From Dinoroseobacter sp034111085 (GTDB lineage: Bacteria; Pseudomonadota; Alphaproteobacteria; Rhodobacterales; Rhodobacteraceae), in contig JAWUXZ010000015.1 in assembly GCA_034111085.1 (NCBI GenBank), positions 1 to 64,000 on the forward strand: a DNA stretch of 64,000 nt. Reading direction: 5' to 3'. Positions within the stretch are counted from its first letter, which is position 1. Every line of letters begins with the position of its first letter. Below, one piece after another: positions 42,401 to 50,465 of this stretch. Below the pieces are notes generated by a model. That model ran no database searches. It was not told the origin of the DNA and worked only from the letters and a program-made list of their open reading frames with translations. The position numbers and the translations under genes were made by a program.

Positions 42401-45400
42401 CATGGCGGGCCACGACATTTCCGAGTGCGGTTTGCAGCATTGCCCCGTCCAGCTCGCCCTCAATCCGCAGGGACACGCTTTCATTGAACGCCGTCGCAGG
42501 AACATCCCCAAGCTGGTGGACCATCCAAATTTCACGCTGGCTTTCGGTCAGCGGCACGGGGCTGGAAGCTGCAACAGACGGAACAGGCAAGCTGACCGGA
42601 CCCTCAGCCGCAAGAATGCCCACAGCCTGCAACCGGTCCAAAGCCACCTCAAACGCCCCAAGCACGGTATCGCAATCGGCGTCCGTATGCTCGGTCGTCA
42701 GGAACCCGCAGAACCCATCGAGCAGATGCACGCCCTGCAACCGCATCAGCGGATAAAGCAATGTCGCGCGCGGATCATGGGCGGTGGTCTTAAGCACAAA
42801 CCAACTGGAATAGGTCTTCACCAACTCTGGTAAACCGCGCGCCACAAGCGCTGCGTTCATACGGCCCGCAAGCCCCTCGACCTTGGCGGCCGCATCCACC
42901 CAGAGCTTGTCACCCTCGCCGTCGAGATAGTCCATCACCGCTTCGATTGCGGTGACAACAAGCGGGTGGCGCACGAAAGTGCCCGCAAAGAACGTTGGGG
43001 CCACTTGGGGTGCGCTGTCATCGCCAAACTCCCACATGCCGCCATCAAGCGCGTCCATAAATTTTGCGTCGCCAGCAAGCAGACCAATGGGCATACCGCC
43101 GCCGATCACCTTGCCGTAGGTCGCCATATCGGGCTGGATATCCCAGACGCCCTGCATGCCGCGTCTATGGGTGCGAAAGCCCGTGACCACCTCGTCAATG
43201 ACCAGTGCAGACCCGGTCTCAGCCGTGATCTTGCGCAGCGCGCGGACAAAATCAGCCGGGCGATGGTGCGGATTGCGGCTTTGCACAGGCTCTACGACCA
43301 CGGCCGCGATCTCGTCGGCATGGGCCTTGATCCATTCGAGCGAGGCATCGGGGCCGTAATCAAGCACCACCATATTCGACACCGCCGCGCGCGGGATTCC
43401 AGGCGCGATGGGCAATGCAGTCGGCTCGCCGCCGCGCGCTTTGCCTTTAACTAGGACTTCGTCAAACTGGCCGTGATAATCGTCAGAGAACACAACAATC
43501 CGCTCGCGACCCGTGACCGCACGCGCCAGACGCATCGCGGCCATAACGGCCTCGGACCCGGTGTTGCAGAAGGTGACGCGCTGATGTCCCAACATCTCGC
43601 ACAGGCGCGCAGCAACTGGGCCAGCACGATCGGCTTGGGGACCAAGCGCATAGCCCGTCTCCATTTGTGCCGCGACCGCTTTGGAGACGAAATCAGGCGA
43701 GTGTCCGAACGCTGTCTGGCCGAACCCGTTGACGAGATCGAGCAACTGGTTGCCGTCGACATCCTCGATCCATGCGCCCTTGGCTTTGGCGGCAACGATG
43801 GGGAACGCAAGCTCCTTCCATTCGGGCCGGAAGCCCGCGACGCTGCGCGGATCGGCATGGGCGGCGCGGTAAGTTTGCGTGTGCGATTTGGAGCCGGAGT
43901 AGCGCGCAGAATAGTCCCGCGCGAGGTCTTGGGCAAAGACAATCTGGGCGGGCGTCAGGTCTGCGCCTGACAGGTTCGGGCCACGGCCAAACTTGAATGC
44001 TGCGGGCTTATCGGCAGGCTTTGGAGCCGCGATCGCTTTCGGCATATCGGTGCGGACCGGGGCCAGTGCATGTACAGGAGCAGGAGTAGGTGCGGCGATA
44101 GCTTGCGGCGCACTTGAACTACGGCCACCAAGCGCCTGCAATTGCTGTGCGAACACTGCCTGCATCGTTTGCATCTGCGCCTGTATGATCGCGCTGGTGT
44201 CGGAGGACGCGACAATCGGGGTTATGGCATGTGCAACAGGCATTGCCACAGCAGGCGCGGCGACGGCGGGTGCGGGTGCGGCGACTGGCGGCGCAACTGG
44301 CGTCACGTCCGCAGGCATCGACGCATCAAGATGGCGCGCCAACGCCCCAAGGCTCGGATGCTCGCTTAGCAAGCTACGGAACGTCATTTGAACGCCGAAG
44401 GTCTTGGCAATCGCTTGCGCCGCTTGGCCCATAAACAGGCTGTCAAAACCCAACTCGAGGAACGGATTATCGAGGTCATCTGCACTTAGGTCCTCGCCGG
44501 ACAGATCGGCAAACAGGGCGGTGACCTCGCCAATCAAACGGTCAATGCGAGGAGCGGCAATGGGGGCGACTTGGGACATAAGAGACAACTCCGGGGCATG
44601 GGAGGGACTGGCAACAAGGGCGGCGTGGGGTGCCGCTTGGGAGGCCACCGGATCAATCCAGTGGCGTTTTTTTAGAAAAACCGGACCGGGCAGCACGACC
44701 TTGCGCTGACCGCGTTTTGTCGCGCGCCCCCAATCGAGCGGGACACCCGCAGACCAAAGCGCGCCTGTGGCCTGCGCAGTGGTAAACGCAGCCGTTCCGG
44801 GCGCGCCCGCTCCGGGCAAAGACGAGATGATCCCAGCATGTTGGTCACGCTTGAGGGTTTGGGCGCAAAACGTGCTGAGCGTCTTTCCGGGGCCGGCTTC
44901 CAACAGGGCATATTCCGCCTCGTCGGCAAGCGTCTCAAGTGCTTTGGCAAAATATACCGGCGCGCGGGCTTGGCCTGCCCAATAGGCTGGATCCGTGGCT
45001 TCGGCGTCCGTCATCCATGCGCCTGTCACGGTCGAGACCAGCGGAATATTCGGCGCGCTCAAAGTAACTTGTGCGAAGGCGTCCATCAGTGCAGGCGCAA
45101 TCGGATCCATCATCACCGAATGGAACGCGTGCGAGGTGTGCAGACGGCGGTGGGCAATGCCAGCCGCCTCTAGCCGAATTTCCAGACGCGCAACCGAGTC
45201 CTCGGTCCCAGACACAACCTGCAATTTCGGCGCATTCGCTCCGGCGAGATCCACGTCCTCTAGCAGCGCCGTGACCTCATGAAGCGTCGCGCGCACCGAA
45301 AGCATCACGCCCGGCGGTTGGTCCTGCATCAGCGCGCCGCGCTTAGCGACCAGCTGCAAAGCGGTCTCGAAAGACATCACGCCAGCAAGCGCTGCGGCGG

Positions 45401-47609
45401 CAAACTCGCCAACCGAATGGCCCACAAAGGCGCTCGGCATGATGCCCTTGGCGATCCAGTGCTGGGCGGTCGCGAAGGAGCTCACAAATAACGCGGGCTG
45501 CGCGATGGAGGTTTGGCGCAAGACATCTGCGGCAGCTTTGTCGTCGGGATCTGCGGTGGTTAACAAGCCGAGGAAATCGAGATCAAGCGTCCCGGCCAAC
45601 GCCTCGGCCCCCCGGTCCATCCATTCGGTAAAGACCGGCTCGGCCCCGTAAAGACCTGAACACATGCCCGGAAATTGTGTGCCTTGGCCCGGAAACAGGA
45701 CCGCAACCGGTGGAGCACTGGCGGCGCGACGTGTGGCTTTGGGCGCATCGCGTAGGTTTTTCGCGGCATTTACAGTATCTTCGGCGGCAATGCTCATGCG
45801 GAACGGGTGCGACTGGCGCCCCTGTTGCAAGGTGAATGCCACGTCCGACAGCGGCGCATCTGACGCCTCAAGCGCATCTGCAAGGCTGGCTGCGGCGACC
45901 AGCAAGGCCTCCGGCGATTTGGCCGATAACGGCAAGATTTGCACCTCAGCTGCCTCGGCAGAAATCGCCTCGTCCTCAGGCGCTTCTTCCAGCACCAAAT
46001 GCACGTTGGTCCCGCCGACGCCAAAACCACTGATCCCAGCGCGGCGCGGCCCATCTGAGTGCCAATCGCTCAAGCCGTCTGGCACGAAGAACGGACCATC
46101 CGCAAACGAGATCCGAGGGTTTGGCGCTTTGTAATGGGCAATCGGTGGGATTTGGCGCGCCTGAAACATCTCGACCAGCTTGATCACGCCAACAACGCCC
46201 GCACCTGCATCCAAATGCCCGATATTGCCCTTGACCGAACCGAGCGCGATGCGCCCATGCCCGTCCACATCATCGAACGCTTGGGTCAGTGCGCGCACTT
46301 CAATTGGGTCGCCTAAAGGCGTCGCGGTGCCGTGGCATTCAACGTAGCTGATGCTTGCCGGATCGACCGCCGCATCTAGATAGGCAGCCTTGATCGCACC
46401 GACCTGACCGCCCACCGAAGGTGCGGTGAACGCGATTTTGTCGGACCCGTCATTGTTGATGCCAACGCCTCGGATCAAGCCGACAATCCTGTCGCCATCC
46501 GCCCGCGCCAGCGTCAGCGGTTTCAGCACAATCACGCCTGCGCCGTGGCCGAAAACGGTGCCTTGGGCCTCGGCATCAAACGGGCGACATGTGCCATCTT
46601 GGGAAGCCATGCCGCCCTCTTTGGCCACATAGCCGCGCTTTTGCGGGAAGGTGATCGACACGCCGCCTGCAAGCGCCACATCACATTGGCCCGCGCGCAA
46701 TGCCGTCACGGCTTGGGCTATCGCGGTTAACGAGGTCGAGCATGTCGTCGACACGGTCATTGCCGGGCCTTTGAGGTTTAGCTTGAACGCAACCCGCGTC
46801 GCCAATGTGTCAGCGACATTGCCCGTGTAGGTGTTGTAGTTTTCAAGCTGGAAGCCTGAGGTAAACGCCTCAAGCCCTGCGCGGTCGGCCATGATGTTGT
46901 TGAGCAAATATGTTGAATGCGTCGCCCCGGCATAAACCCCAATGGGTCCTGTGGCCCGCGCCGGATCAATTGCGGCATGGTCAAGCGCTTGGGTGCAAAT
47001 TTCAAGAAATACACGCGCTTGCGGATCCATCTGCGCGGCCTCAGCGGGCAGGATGCCGAAGTATTTGGCATCAAACATATCAACATCTGCAAGGATCGAG
47101 CGCGCTGGCACGAACGCAGGATCAGCATGCGCCTCAGCGCCGAGCGTGTCTTCAAGCTCGGCTATATCAAACCGCTCGATCAGGTCTTCACCGCGCTGGA
47201 TCGCGTCCCAAAACGCGCCGGTGGATGCCACACCCGGAACGCGCGCGGCGTAGCCAATGATGGCAATGGCTTTATCGTCAATCTCAGGTCCCGCGACTTC
47301 GACTGCCTCAAGCGGCGTGTTTGCAGTCGCGACAGTATCGGCCAATTTCGCGCACAGCACAGCCGCCAGATCGCCCAAGCGCGGTGTCTCAAACAACTGA
47401 GTTTGCGCAATCTCGATGCCGAGCGCGTCCTGCATCTTTACCCGTGCGCGCAGTAGCAGCAGCGACGTGCCGCCCGCCTCAAAAAACGTGCGGTCATCGG
47501 CAATGGCGTCGGCCCCCAGCAGATCGGCCCAAATACCCGCAATAATCTTGCGGACTTTCGACTTTTTCAAAGCGCGCTTGGCGGGGGGTGGTGTGCCGTT
47601 GGGGGTCAT
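39429..47609 (-). CDS. Hybrid PKS-NRPS megasynthase: carrier-KS-AT-ACP-aminotransferase-C-A-PCP
   Basis: This 2726-residue enzyme has a clear domain order. Carrier: about 20-90, Ser49. Ketosynthase: 112-540, Cys290 in VSTTCSTSL, His in VECHGTATPLGD and GNIGHLDAGAG. Malonyl-type acyltransferase: 635-930, Ser732 in GHSVGE and HAFH at 827-830. ACP: 1020-1095, Ser1057. Ala/Pro-rich linker with a Gln-rich helix: 1100-1200. Class III PLP aminotransferase: 1200-1660, Lys1500. Condensation: 1685-2100, HHIICDG at 1814-1820. Adenylation: 2130-2615, TSGSTGAPK at 2282. Final PCP: Ser2669. The order suggests a beta-keto acyl chain aminated on the line and joined to an amino acid; my by-eye code D-I-L-Q-L-G-M-I-W-K looks glycine-like. 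No reductase or terminal thioesterase is present. AGGAG lies seven bases before ATG 47609. Confidence 0.93.
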   Translation of the reverse strand: MTPNGTPPPAKRALKKSKVRKIIAGIWADLLGADAIADDRTFFEAGGTSLLLLRARVKMQDALGIEIAQTQLFETPRLGDLAAVLCAKLADTVATANTPLEAVEVAGPEIDDKAIAIIGYAARVPGVASTGAFWDAIQRGEDLIERFDIAELEDTLGAEAHADPAFVPARSILADVDMFDAKYFGILPAEAAQMDPQARVFLEICTQALDHAAIDPARATGPIGVYAGATHSTYLLNNIMADRAGLEAFTSGFQLENYNTYTGNVADTLATRVAFKLNLKGPAMTVSTTCSTSLTAIAQAVTALRAGQCDVALAGGVSITFPQKRGYVAKEGGMASQDGTCRPFDAEAQGTVFGHGAGVIVLKPLTLARADGDRIVGLIRGVGINNDGSDKIAFTAPSVGGQVGAIKAAYLDAAVDPASISYVECHGTATPLGDPIEVRALTQAFDDVDGHGRIALGSVKGNIGHLDAGAGVVGVIKLVEMFQARQIPPIAHYKAPNPRISFADGPFFVPDGLSDWHSDGPRRAGISGFGVGGTNVHLVLEEAPEDEAISAEAAEVQILPLSAKSPEALLVAAASLADALEASDAPLSDVAFTLQQGRQSHPFRMSIAAEDTVNAAKNLRDAPKATRRAASAPPVAVLFPGQGTQFPGMCSGLYGAEPVFTEWMDRGAEALAGTLDLDFLGLLTTADPDDKAAADVLRQTSIAQPALFVSSFATAQHWIAKGIMPSAFVGHSVGEFAAAALAGVMSFETALQLVAKRGALMQDQPPGVMLSVRATLHEVTALLEDVDLAGANAPKLQVVSGTEDSVARLEIRLEAAGIAHRRLHTSHAFHSVMMDPIAPALMDAFAQVTLSAPNIPLVSTVTGAWMTDAEATDPAYWAGQARAPVYFAKALETLADEAEYALLEAGPGKTLSTFCAQTLKRDQHAGIISSLPGAGAPGTAAFTTAQATGALWSAGVPLDWGRATKRGQRKVVLPGPVFLKKRHWIDPVASQAAPHAALVASPSHAPELSLMSQVAPIAAPRIDRLIGEVTALFADLSGEDLSADDLDNPFLELGFDSLFMGQAAQAIAKTFGVQMTFRSLLSEHPSLGALARHLDASMPADVTPVAPPVAAPAPAVAAPAVAMPVAHAITPIVASSDTSAIIQAQMQTMQAVFAQQLQALGGRSSSAPQAIAAPTPAPVHALAPVRTDMPKAIAAPKPADKPAAFKFGRGPNLSGADLTPAQIVFAQDLARDYSARYSGSKSHTQTYRAAHADPRSVAGFRPEWKELAFPIVAAKAKGAWIEDVDGNQLLDLVNGFGQTAFGHSPDFVSKAVAAQMETGYALGPQADRAGPVAARLCEMLGHQRVTFCNTGSEAVMAAMRLARAVTGRERIVVFSDDYHGQFDEVLVKGKARGGEPTALPIAPGIPRAAVSNMVVLDYGPDASLEWIKAHADEIAAVVVEPVQSRNPHHRPADFVRALRKITAETGSALVIDEVVTGFRTHRRGMQGVWDIQPDMATYGKVIGGGMPIGLLAGDAKFMDALDGGMWEFGDDSAPQVAPTFFAGTFVRHPLVVTAIEAVMDYLDGEGDKLWVDAAAKVEGLAGRMNAALVARGLPELVKTYSSWFVLKTTAHDPRATLLYPLMRLQGVHLLDGFCGFLTTEHTDADCDTVLGAFEVALDRLQAVGILAAEGPVSLPVPSVAASSPVPLTESQREIWMVHQLGDVPATAFNESVSLRIEGELDGAMLQTALGNVVARHDALRSRFARDGASFTVDAPDTFDLKTQDYRGTSDPEAALQELLACDARTPVDLVDGPVMRATLVTLGAQRHVLMMTAHHIICDGWSFNTVVEDLSALYTAAVNGTDAALADAPSFAQFAQTPALITPEPDTKAYWRAVMADVPALPELPTDRARPIQRSFNGATVATTIPAERIATLKKAGGKMGATLFATLLAGVQMTLGRLSGSNQVVVCVPMGGQAHLPDQSLVGHLVNFLPIRADFDPAEPANAQVARVAKAVMDGFDHGNYTLGTLINDLDVARQLGRLPISEVQFNLERVPEGIALGKATAQMKGNPKAGVNYDLFFNCVEGAEGVRIEVDYNVDLYDRSTIERWVRHLDTLLGAVAETPERAIADLPLLTAPQELSLAQSNNETGAPFDRAARIEDLVAAQVAATPDAVAVTGIDGVLSYRELAAQSDALAAQIQMQVGTKASRVGVALPRGSGLLVGLLGVLKAGHAYVPLDPGQPIARQRAVLEAASVSAVIAPADMSGVLTEGLLIHAIDPLSVCAGAQPEDTDRGAQDTAYVIFTSGSTGAPKGVAVPHRAVVNFLTSMAVAPGLSASDKLLSVTTVSFDIAVLELFLPLIVGAQVEIASREDILDGFRLAKRAGEGNITVMQATPTLWAMLLEAGLTPHSGLKLLAGGEPLPQDLPARLMAHGAELWNMYGPTETTIWSTIAKLEPGAPVSIGKPIANTHMHVLDAADHLCAQGVVGELNIGGDGLAEGYFGRDDLTEAAFRMVEIAGQAHRLYRTGDLAMRRADGSLHLLGRRDGQIKLRGYRIELGEIEAQLRGDPSVANAAVALRKGPSGADQLVGYLVAGESASIDIIATSDRLAGALPDYMVPTAWKVMADLPQTANGKLDRKALPEPNPVEAMRLRAVEAPKGGLEAQIAAIWKDVLGSDVVSVTDTLQQLGADSLDIFRIASRLMAAGLPLEARDVFAHPSIRALAEHAASAAATPERPSLQDFVRTRQTG

Positions 47610-47927
47610 ATATCGCTCCTGCGGGGCCTCGTATCCTACGGATATCGGGCTTGATTTGGACCAGACCTTTTAGACGATGCGCCCACACTGCCCCCCGGCA
47701 CGGCGCACGCGCTGACAGACATAGCAAATTCCGGCGTCTTGGGGCGCGGATTTCGGTTGCGGACCGCCAGATCACGCTTTCGATCCACATCAAGAAGCCT
47801 CCATACAGCCCTGTTAATAAATCTTTTCATCCAAAGCACTTCATGAAATCAGCGCCGAACAATCGTTGTTCATGTGCCATCAATCATCTATATGCCCAAC
47901 GATCGTTTCGACTCCGTGAACACCGGC
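47610..47927. other. Non-coding stretch between megasynthase and methyltransferase genes
   Basis: No convincing gene is seen. It contains three short palindromes: TATCC-TAC-GGATA at 47632-47644 close to the megasynthase start, a perfect GAACAA-TCG-TTGTTC at 47857-47871, and a perfect 10-bp AACGATCGTT at 47898-47907. The last two lie just after the methyltransferase stop. The megasynthase promoter should lie in this stretch. Confidence 0.5.
47857..47871. promoter_or_regulatory. Palindrome GAACAA-TCG-TTGTTC upstream of the megasynthase
   Basis: A perfect 6-3-6 inverted repeat, about 250 bp upstream of the megasynthase start. It is too short and isolated for a terminator, so a dimeric regulator site is plausible. 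No regulator gene is next to it. Confidence 0.35.
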
Positions 47928-48713
47928 TCATGCGCGCTCGAGAAAATAGCCCATACTCTCGCTCGCACCGAGCCAAGGATGGGTTCCGATACGGTGGCTC
48001 AGCGACGCAATGGTCCAGCTATCGCGGATTATGTATCCCGCTTCGGCCAGCTCAACCTCGAACGCGGGCTTGTTGCGTATCCGGTAGGGCACGCGGGCCG
48101 AGCCGATCAGTTCCAGCGTGACCATCTCGTCGTCAGGCCATGTGGCGACCTTATTGAGGATCACGTAGCGCGGCGAACGGCTCATCTGTCCCAGCAATTG
48201 GGTCAGCGAGATATCGAGGTATTGCAGAAGACCCGAGGCCAACAGCAGATCGACATCACCCGCATCCTTGGGCGTGTCGACAAAGCGTATGGCCTTGGGC
48301 AAGCGCCCCTCGCGCTGCCACTGTCGCCCGGCCTTCAGCAACGCTTGCAGATCCCAAACCGCCCAATCAATCTGCGACAAGGGCAGTTGATCCGAGAACG
48401 CCAAGAACTTGGTGCCAACATGGCCACCTGCATCCAGCAAAGACAGAGTGTGGTTCTCGCGGATCAACCGATCCAACCACAGCAGCACCGGATAGTCACA
48501 AAGTGCGATTTGGCTCATCATGTTAAGTGAGACATCGGCAATGTCATCGCGGTCATAGGCGGCGCGCTCGGCTGCTGGCAGGCTGGCAAGTGCTGCATCG
48601 CGCGTAGAGAAGGCCCCGGCAAATCGCGGTTCTGTATCGACAACGGCGCGCAAACGGGTGGCAGCCCCCTGTGCGAACAAAAATCCATGCTTAAGAACGT
48701 GTCTCGACCCCAT
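47928..48713 (-). CDS. Putative methyltransferase, TIGR04325-like
   Basis: The 261-residue protein has a SAM-binding-like motif, SLLDAGGHVGTKFLAF near residue 92, and a downstream DVDLLLASGLLQYLDISL stretch near 153, consistent with the SAM methyltransferase fold. The sequence matches my recollection of the TIGR04325 family, often found in surface-polysaccharide or natural-product loci. It is encoded on the same strand upstream of the megasynthase, with a 318-bp gap. It could methylate the product or act independently. Start ATG 48713 is the only good one; no strong ribosome-binding site is seen. Confidence 0.65.
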   Translation of the reverse strand: MGSRHVLKHGFLFAQGAATRLRAVVDTEPRFAGAFSTRDAALASLPAAERAAYDRDDIADVSLNMMSQIALCDYPVLLWLDRLIRENHTLSLLDAGGHVGTKFLAFSDQLPLSQIDWAVWDLQALLKAGRQWQREGRLPKAIRFVDTPKDAGDVDLLLASGLLQYLDISLTQLLGQMSRSPRYVILNKVATWPDDEMVTLELIGSARVPYRIRNKPAFEVELAEAGYIIRDSWTIASLSHRIGTHPWLGASESMGYFLERA

Positions 48714-49033
48714 TGGCGGCGCTCACTCTATTCACTCGTTACCCTATTAGCCCCCAAGACCTAAGCCGCGCAAATGGCAGAATAGTGACCGCAAAAATGT
48801 CAATTTTGGGTGCTTGTGCAGGAGACTTCGACAATCATACTCAAGGGGCCTCAGTGTTTCCCACGTGGGACATATCCTAAGGAAGTCGCGCCCCTGCCCT
48901 GCAACGCGCCCCCGCCTTGTAACGCGAATTGGCTAAACACCGCCTTCGCCGGGCCGGGCACGGGGTTCCCTTCGCTGCGCAATTAAGCTAAGGTGGCGAT
49001 AGAAATTCAGCAAACTTGAAAGAGGAAGCGGCT
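48714..49033. other. Intergenic stretch with palindrome TCCCACGTGGGA
   Basis: No gene is seen over this 320-bp region. It carries a perfect 12-bp palindrome, TCCCACGTGGGA (48859-48870), about 145 bp upstream of the methyltransferase start and 165 bp before the small ORF at 49034. It may be a regulator site for either side. The remainder is unremarkable. Confidence 0.4.
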
Positions 49034-49138
49034 ATGGCCATCGTCCTTCTTACCAGCGCAGCACTTGCTGCCAGCATTCACCTCGCGCTTTTGGCGCGGC
49101 GTTCAGCACGCAAAACCGTGCGCCTGCGCGCCGATTGA
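49034..49138 (+). CDS. Possible 34-residue membrane-type small protein
   Basis: This short frame begins at ATG 49034 with AGAGGAAG just upstream. It encodes a hydrophobic N-terminal segment (MAIVLLTSAALAASIHLALL) followed by a basic tail (ARRSARKTVRLRAD). This is a typical one-helix small membrane protein layout with positive-inside topology. It ends 32 bases before the convergent kynU stop. Too short to assign a family; expression would need to be tested. Confidence 0.4.
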   Translation: MAIVLLTSAALAASIHLALLARRSARKTVRLRAD

Positions 49139-49170
49139 TCTGACAATTTTGCAAGGCCAGCGTGCAGCCT

Positions 49171-50358
49171 TTAGGTGACGCGGCTGGTCGTTTTGTAGTC
49201 TGGATGGTCCCACAGCCGATTGTCCAGAATATCCGCAAGGATACCGACGGCCGCGACCACATCCCCCTCATCAATATAGAGCGGCGTAAATCCGAAGCGC
49301 ATCACATCCGGCGCGCGGAAATCGCCAATCACACCGCGCGCGATGAGCGCCTGCATCGCAGCATAGCCATTCTCGAAGCTGAAAGAGACTTGGCTACCGC
49401 GCTGGGTCGCATCCCGAGGACTGTTGAGTGTCAGCGCCGGGCAACGCCCCTCAACTTCCGAGATAAACAGATCGCTCAACCGCATCGACGCGGCGCGCAC
49501 ATCAGCCATTTCCACCCCGTCCCACACCGAAAGCGCGGCATCGAGTGCTGCGACTTGCAACACGGGCGGGGTACCGACGCGCATCCGCTCAATGCCGGGG
49601 GCGGGTCTGTAATTCGCCTCGAACGCGAACGGATTTTCATGGCCCAGCCATCCGGCAAGTGCGGGGTCGATGCTGTCTGCGAGGTCCGGGCGCACATAGA
49701 TAAACGCAGGCGCACCGGGACCGCCGTTGAGGTATTTATAGGTGCAGCCAACCGCCAGTTCGCAGGCCGAGGCCTCGATCAGCACTTCGACCGCGCCTGC
49801 CGAATGGGCTAAATCCCAGAGCATCACCGCCCCGGCATCCTGCGCGAGCTTCGTCACCGCGCTCATGCCGTGCATCCGCCCGGTGCGGTAATCGACTTGG
49901 GTCAGCATCACCACGGCCACGGTCTCGTCAATCGCGCCGGCGACATCCTCAGGCGCGACCGTCTTCAAGGCATACCCTTGGCCTTTCAGCCGCGCGAGGC
50001 CATCGGCCATATACAGATCGGACGGGAAATTTCCGGTATCAGACAAGATCACCTTGCGCTCAGGCCGCATGTTCAGACCCGCGCACAGGGCTTGGAATAC
50101 TTTCAGCGACAGCGTGTCGCCAATCACGACCGATCCCGCAGGCGCACCGATCAAGCGACCGACCTTATCGCCGACCTCGGACGGCTGCGCCATCCATCCG
50201 CACTGCTTCCAACCCTTGATCAACTGCCCGCCCCACTCGGCGGAAATGACCTGCGCCACCCGCGCCTCAACCCCTTTGGGCAACGGCCCGAGCGAGTTGC
50301 CATCTAAGTAGATCACGCCCTCTGGCAGATGAAACAGCTCTTTGCGGGGGAGTGTCAT
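49171..50358 (-). CDS. kynU: Kynureninase
   Basis: A PLP enzyme that cleaves kynurenine or 3-hydroxykynurenine to anthranilate(s) and alanine in tryptophan degradation. Started at ATG 50358 (MTLPRKELFHLPEGVIYLDG), it has 395 residues, normal for KynU. The family N-terminal YLDGNSLGPLPKG and the PLP-lysine segment CTYKYLNGGPGAPAFIYV (near 225) are clear. A strong hairpin at 50426-50455 lies between it and the TAXI gene upstream on the same strand. It is therefore probably transcribed separately from the transporter. kynA and kynB are not in the window. Confidence 0.93.
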   Translation of the reverse strand: MTLPRKELFHLPEGVIYLDGNSLGPLPKGVEARVAQVISAEWGGQLIKGWKQCGWMAQPSEVGDKVGRLIGAPAGSVVIGDTLSLKVFQALCAGLNMRPERKVILSDTGNFPSDLYMADGLARLKGQGYALKTVAPEDVAGAIDETVAVVMLTQVDYRTGRMHGMSAVTKLAQDAGAVMLWDLAHSAGAVEVLIEASACELAVGCTYKYLNGGPGAPAFIYVRPDLADSIDPALAGWLGHENPFAFEANYRPAPGIERMRVGTPPVLQVAALDAALSVWDGVEMADVRAASMRLSDLFISEVEGRCPALTLNSPRDATQRGSQVSFSFENGYAAMQALIARGVIGDFRAPDVMRFGFTPLYIDEGDVVAAVGILADILDNRLWDHPDYKTTSRVT

Positions 50359-50425
50359 GGCGGACGCCTTCGGTTGAGACAGGTCGGCGCATATGTGCCT
50401 GTCAGGGCGGCGCACGTAAAGAGGC

Positions 50426-50455
50426 GTGGGTGCCCGACAAAAGCCGGGCACCCAC
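50426..50455 (-). terminator. Hairpin terminator after the TAXI binding-protein gene
   Basis: A perfect 11-bp stem, GTGGGTGCCCG (50426-50436) and CGGGCACCCAC (50445-50455), with an 8-base loop. On the minus strand it is followed by a moderately T-rich GCCTCTTTACG. It lies 11 bases past the TAXI stop and separates that operon from kynU. Confidence 0.75.
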
Positions 50456-50465
50456 CGATCATAGC

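Noticed and set aside
41742..42833. 363-residue plus-strand frame opposite the megasynthase
   Set aside because: It is antisense to the condensation and aminotransferase domains. High GC leaves such frames open, and the product has no recognisable motif.
49171..50358. kynU as part of the sulfatase-TRAP operon
   Set aside because: A strong 11-bp hairpin with a T-rich tail lies between the TAXI gene and kynU, so separate transcription is more likely.
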